A stretch of 47,119 nucleotides of DNA from Rikenellaceae bacterium (GTDB taxonomy: Bacteria > Bacteroidota > Bacteroidia > Bacteroidales > Rikenellaceae), in NCBI GenBank assembly GCA_015060065.1, contig SUZF01000017.1:1-47119 (forward strand), written 5' to 3'. Made by a program: the position numbers and the translations under genes. The notes beneath the pieces are model-generated. The model was given only the letters and a program-made list of their open reading frames with translations. It was not told the origin of the DNA and did no database searches. Shown piece by piece: positions 44,621 to 47,119 of this stretch. Within the stretch, counting starts at the first letter, position 1; each line of letters begins with the position of its first letter.

Positions 44621-45208
44621 TTACAATCGCTTCAAAGCATCGCGCACAGCATCCTCAACGGAAATCGCAGGCGATTCCTTAACAATCTGGCGCAGAGTCT
44701 TTTCGGATGCAGCCTTGGCGAATCCGAGCATCATCAGAGCCGCCAGAGCCTCATCATAGACTTCGTTGCCGCCCGATGCCGCAGCAACGCCCGACTCAAC
44801 ATCGCTCAAATCGAGCATCTTGCCGTTGAGTTCGACGATGATTTTCTGCGCGGTTTTCAAGCCCAGACCCTTCACATTTTTCAGCAATACGGCATTGCCC
44901 GTAGCGATAATATTTTGCAACTCAGAGGTCGAGTAGGTCGAAAGAATCATTCGTGCCGTATTGCCGCCCACACCCGAAACACTGATAAGCAGACGGAAGA
45001 GTTCTCTCTCGCGCTTCGAGGCGAAGCCATAGAGCAACTGTGCATCCTCGCGCACGACGTAATGCACATAGAGTTTTGCCGATGCGGCATTCTCGATTTC
45101 GGAGTATGTCTGCAACGAGATATTCAGGAAGTAACCCACTCCACCGGCATCTATCACGGCGTAAGCGGGAGCCAATTCGGCAACAGGACCTTGTATATAT
45201 TCGTACAT
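44621..45208 (-). CDS. ruvA: Holliday junction DNA helicase subunit RuvA
   Basis: Binds four-way junctions and recruits the RuvB motor for branch migration. It has 195 residues, the usual length. Domain I is the OB fold (MYEYIQGPVAELAPAYAVIDAGGVGYFLNIS). Domain II has the two helix-hairpin-helix motifs (LFRLLISVSGVGGNTA, NVKGLGLKTAQKIIVEL). Domain III is the C-terminal helical part that binds RuvB (DEALAALMMLGFAKAASEKTL). ruvB and ruvC are not next to it. It is divergent from the Skp-like gene, and a TAATTTTG box (45214-45221) lies very near its start. Confidence 0.97.
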   Translation of the reverse strand: MYEYIQGPVAELAPAYAVIDAGGVGYFLNISLQTYSEIENAASAKLYVHYVVREDAQLLYGFASKRERELFRLLISVSGVGGNTARMILSTYSTSELQNIIATGNAVLLKNVKGLGLKTAQKIIVELNGKMLDLSDVESGVAAASGGNEVYDEALAALMMLGFAKAASEKTLRQIVKESPAISVEDAVRDALKRL

Positions 45209-45230
45209 AGTGTCAAAATTAGTAATACGA

Positions 45231-45262
45231 TTGACAAAAATAAATAAATTTTTCTACCTTTG
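45231..45262 (+). promoter_or_regulatory. Promoter of the Skp/OmpH-like gene
   Basis: TTG at 45231-45233, a 21-bp spacer and TACCTTTG at 45255-45262, a full match to the Bacteroidota promoter. It leaves a leader of about 40 nt. Confidence 0.7.
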
Positions 45263-45307
45263 TGGTCTAATGTATGATTTTTAACAAAAAAGAACTTAAA
45301 TTACTCT

Positions 45308-45883
45308 ATGAAAAAGATTTTTTTGGTAGCACTCGCAGCTGCCGCAATGATGACCTCGTGCAAGGAGGCAGAGCAGAATAAAGCAGAGGAGCAGACCGCG
45401 CAGGCAACGGAGGTTGTTGGCGACATCGCCTTTGTAAACACCGACAAAGTTTTTGCCGAGAGCGAAATCTTCAAGACCGAGGGTGCAGCATTGAAGGAGA
45501 AGACCGAGAAGGCACAACAGAGTTGGGCAAACAAGGAGCAGAGCCTTCAAAACGAGGCTGTTCAGTTGCAGGAGAAGTACCAGAAGGGATTGATTACCAC
45601 TCGCGATGCGCAGGCAAAGCAGGAGAGCATCGAGAAGCGTGCCGCTGCACTCCAAGAGCGCGTACAGAAGGAGGCTCAAACCCTCGAAGAGGAGAACTTC
45701 GTATTCACAAACCGTATGCAGGATCTGCTTATTCGTGCCGTTCAGGCTGTAAATGCAGACAAGCAGTACAAAATGGTACTCAACGCTTCGGCTCTGCTTG
45801 ACGCAGATATGGCACTCGACATTACCGATGCGGTATTGGCAAAGTACAACGAACTCTACGCAGCCGAGAAGAAGGAGAAATAG
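45308..45883 (+). CDS. Skp/OmpH-family chaperone, lipoprotein-like
   Basis: Periplasmic chaperone family that holds outer-membrane proteins during transit. It has 191 residues with a lipoprotein-type signal (MTSC, Cys18), unlike the soluble E. coli Skp. The core begins GDIAFVNTDKVFAESEIFK and goes on as a long coiled coil rich in Glu, Lys and Gln (about 60-145). It ends with a short beta/alpha part (YKMVLNASALLDADMALDITDAVLAKYNEL), as in OmpH. It starts from its own promoter, and cdaA follows after 27 bp, so the two are probably cotranscribed. Confidence 0.88.
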   Translation: MKKIFLVALAAAAMMTSCKEAEQNKAEEQTAQATEVVGDIAFVNTDKVFAESEIFKTEGAALKEKTEKAQQSWANKEQSLQNEAVQLQEKYQKGLITTRDAQAKQESIEKRAAALQERVQKEAQTLEEENFVFTNRMQDLLIRAVQAVNADKQYKMVLNASALLDADMALDITDAVLAKYNELYAAEKKEK

Positions 45884-45910
45884 TCCACTCTCAAACTGAC
45901 TGACAGCGAT

Positions 45911-46702
45911 ATGGATTTTATACCCTTCACACTGATTGATTTTATAGACATCTTGTTGGTGTCTGCTCTCTTGTATGGTCTTTACCGTGCAACGAAGGGC
46001 ACCAACGCGCTCTATATTTTGACGGGTATAGTCCTGATATACTTGGCATGGGTGGTTGTCAATGCACTCAACATGGAGTTGCTTTCAACCATTTTAAGCC
46101 AGATTATCAGCGTCGGTGTCATCGCCTTTTTGATTGTTTTCCAACCGGAAATACGACGTTTCTTGCAGATGATTGGCATGCGCCAAAAGCAGTTGCAATT
46201 CATATCGCGCATATTCGGCTCGGCACAGAAGGAGGAGTTAAACCTCTCGCCCATTGTAGATGCTTGTCGCGAGATGTCCGAGAGTAAGACCGGAGCCTTG
46301 ATTGTTATCGGTCAGCGCAGCGACCTCACGCTCATCATCGATGGAGGAATCGCTATCAATGCAGCACTCTCGCAGTCGTTGCTGCAAAACATCTTCTTCA
46401 AGAATGCCCCGCTACACGACGGAGCCGTAGTGATTGAGGATAACCGCATCGTAGCGGCAAAGTGCATCCTCCCCGTAACGCAGAGTCAGGTACCCAAGTC
46501 GTATGGCACACGCCACCGCGCGGCTCTCGGTATGAGCGAGATTTCGGATGCCATAATTATCGTTGTCAGCGAGGAGACAGGAGGCATCTCGATTGCCCAC
46601 GATGGTCAGTTGCGTCGCAATATCGAGCCAAGCCGATTGGCGCAGGCTATCCTTCGATACATCAACGCCAACACCCGCAAGGAGCGCGAAGAGAATCAAT
46701 AG
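45911..46702 (+). CDS. cdaA: Diadenylate cyclase CdaA
   Basis: Membrane enzyme that makes the second messenger c-di-AMP from two ATP. It has 263 residues: three transmembrane helices at about 9-85, then the DAC domain. The catalytic DGA (170-172) and RHR (201-203) motifs are intact, as are the SLLQNIFFKNAPLHDGAV and GTRHRAALGMSE contexts. C-di-AMP commonly controls potassium transport and cell-wall stress; the cation antiporter in this window is far away, so no link is claimed. It is the second gene after the Skp-like gene. A G9 run follows 14 nt after the stop. Confidence 0.96.
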   Translation: MDFIPFTLIDFIDILLVSALLYGLYRATKGTNALYILTGIVLIYLAWVVVNALNMELLSTILSQIISVGVIAFLIVFQPEIRRFLQMIGMRQKQLQFISRIFGSAQKEELNLSPIVDACREMSESKTGALIVIGQRSDLTLIIDGGIAINAALSQSLLQNIFFKNAPLHDGAVVIEDNRIVAAKCILPVTQSQVPKSYGTRHRAALGMSEISDAIIIVVSEETGGISIAHDGQLRRNIEPSRLAQAILRYINANTRKEREENQ

Positions 46703-46940
46703 TCACTCCTTGGCAGGGGGGGGGTAGAAAACGAGGGCGACCTGTGGGCAACCATTATTTTATTTTAACTAATTGATAATCAGTGTTAGTTTTTGCAAAA
46801 AAACTGCAAAATGCTGCATAGAAGGCTACACGGAGAGTGTAGTTGAGTCCATTTTTGGGCGAGTAAAATGTGAATAGCGTTTTTGTGAGTAAAATGCTGA
46901 ACGCAAACATTTTCCGCTGATGCGGTATGAATAAAATAAA
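46703..46940. other. Gene-free 3' region after cdaA
   Basis: A 238-bp stretch without a convincing gene. It has a G9 run at 46716-46724 and three copies of an AAAATG(C)TG-like motif (46808, 46865 and 46891), the last two each preceded by GAGT. It lies between convergent genes. No RNA family was recognised. Confidence 0.4.
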
Positions 46941-46981
46941 TTGGTGCGTGACGGGACTACATCATTCCCTACACGCACCAA
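46941..46981. terminator. Bidirectional terminator at the window end
   Basis: A perfect 10-bp inverted repeat TTGGTGCGTG / CACGCACCAA (46941-46950, 46972-46981) with T-rich flanks on the plus side. It lies 22 bp after the stop of the last partial gene. Confidence 0.8.
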
Positions 46982-47003
46982 TTTTTGTGTATAGACTATT
47001 CTC

Positions 47004-47119
47004 TTACTTCTTGCTCAAACTCAGAATCACAGTGAAAGTCTCGAAGGTATCCATAAACTCCTTCTCCAATGCTGCAATCTGCGCTGCATCGAGTTTCAAT
47101 CCCTCGTTCTCTTTCTCTA
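47004..47119 (-). CDS. C-terminal end of an unidentified protein (partial)
   Basis: The minus strand is open from the window edge to a TAA at 47004-47006 and encodes 37 residues that read as an amphipathic helix and a strand (LDAAQIAALEKEF, TFETFTVILSLSKK). Position of the terminator directly after it supports a real gene end. The family cannot be recognised from this tail; the remainder lies outside the window. Confidence 0.65.
   Translation of the reverse strand, partial: EKENEGLKLDAAQIAALEKEFMDTFETFTVILSLSKK

Noticed and set aside
46716..46724. G9 homopolymer after cdaA as a phase-variable switch
   Set aside because: It lies outside any reading frame and any promoter spacer that I can recognise; it may also be a sequencing artefact.
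46808..46900. Three AAAATGCTG-like motifs after cdaA as a repeat array
   Set aside because: The copies are short, unevenly spaced and A/T-rich, so chance cannot be excluded.

Overview
The window looks like a chromosomal segment of a Bacteroidales bacterium, and Alistipes or another Rikenellaceae is a reasonable guess. The reasons are: a Rho with a long disordered insert, fused SecDF, lipoproteins with Bacteroidota-type lipoboxes, a FISUMP-domain lipoprotein, an SGNH/GDSL pair, and promoters of the Bacteroidota type (TTG, 18-22 bp, TAnnTTTG) in front of many genes. The genus is inferred from gene content only. No tRNA, rRNA, CRISPR array, transposase, integrase or phage gene was seen.

Layout. 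1-5.9 kb (+): ribosomal protein bL31 type B, rho, an S1/P1 nuclease and a secreted GH2 beta-mannosidase. 5.9-10 kb (-): a tight operon of an MBL-fold hydrolase, trmD, lpxB, a small membrane protein, an FAA-hydrolase and maf. 10-18.3 kb: an L-rhamnose cluster (rhaB, rhaA, rhaT, rhaD and a lipoprotein GH78 rhamnosidase on -) with a divergent AraC regulator. 18.4-20.9 kb (-): a CE15-like esterase between two 79-bp direct repeats, then a degenerate RibH-like protein and a TPR membrane protein. 21.2-25.3 kb (+): recF, a DUF721/DciA-like gene and clpB with an apparent one-base frameshift. 25.4-34.9 kb: a cation/proton antiporter, a FISUMP lipoprotein, purC, secDF, an unknown membrane protein and sdaA. 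35-37.5 kb: dnaK bracketed by hairpin-forming intergenic repeats. 37.5-44.5 kb (-): two tandem SGNH hydrolases, a small HTH protein, a secreted FAD-dependent oxidoreductase and two FKBP-like lipoproteins, one with a Tyr/Asn-rich insert. 44.6-47.1 kb: ruvA, a Skp/OmpH-like lipoprotein, the diadenylate cyclase cdaA and the 3' end of one more gene.

How the genes work together. The rha cluster is a self-contained route: GH78 frees rhamnose, RhaT imports it, RhaA, RhaB and RhaD convert it to dihydroxyacetone phosphate and lactaldehyde, and the AraC protein probably controls it. The nearby CE15-like esterase and the beta-mannosidase suggest use of plant or host glycans. Much of the rest is housekeeping: proteostasis (dnaK, clpB, skp, FKBPs), envelope (lpxB, secDF), DNA repair (recF, ruvA) and signalling (cdaA).

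Most noteworthy: an FKBP lipoprotein operon with a Tyr/Asn-rich segment placed in the predicted active-site loop; a TGTCA box array shared upstream of dnaK and clpB; a RibH-like protein without the catalytic motif at the usual ribH position; two kinds of repeat that bracket single genes; and a 7-bp tandem repeat across the lpxB stop codon.
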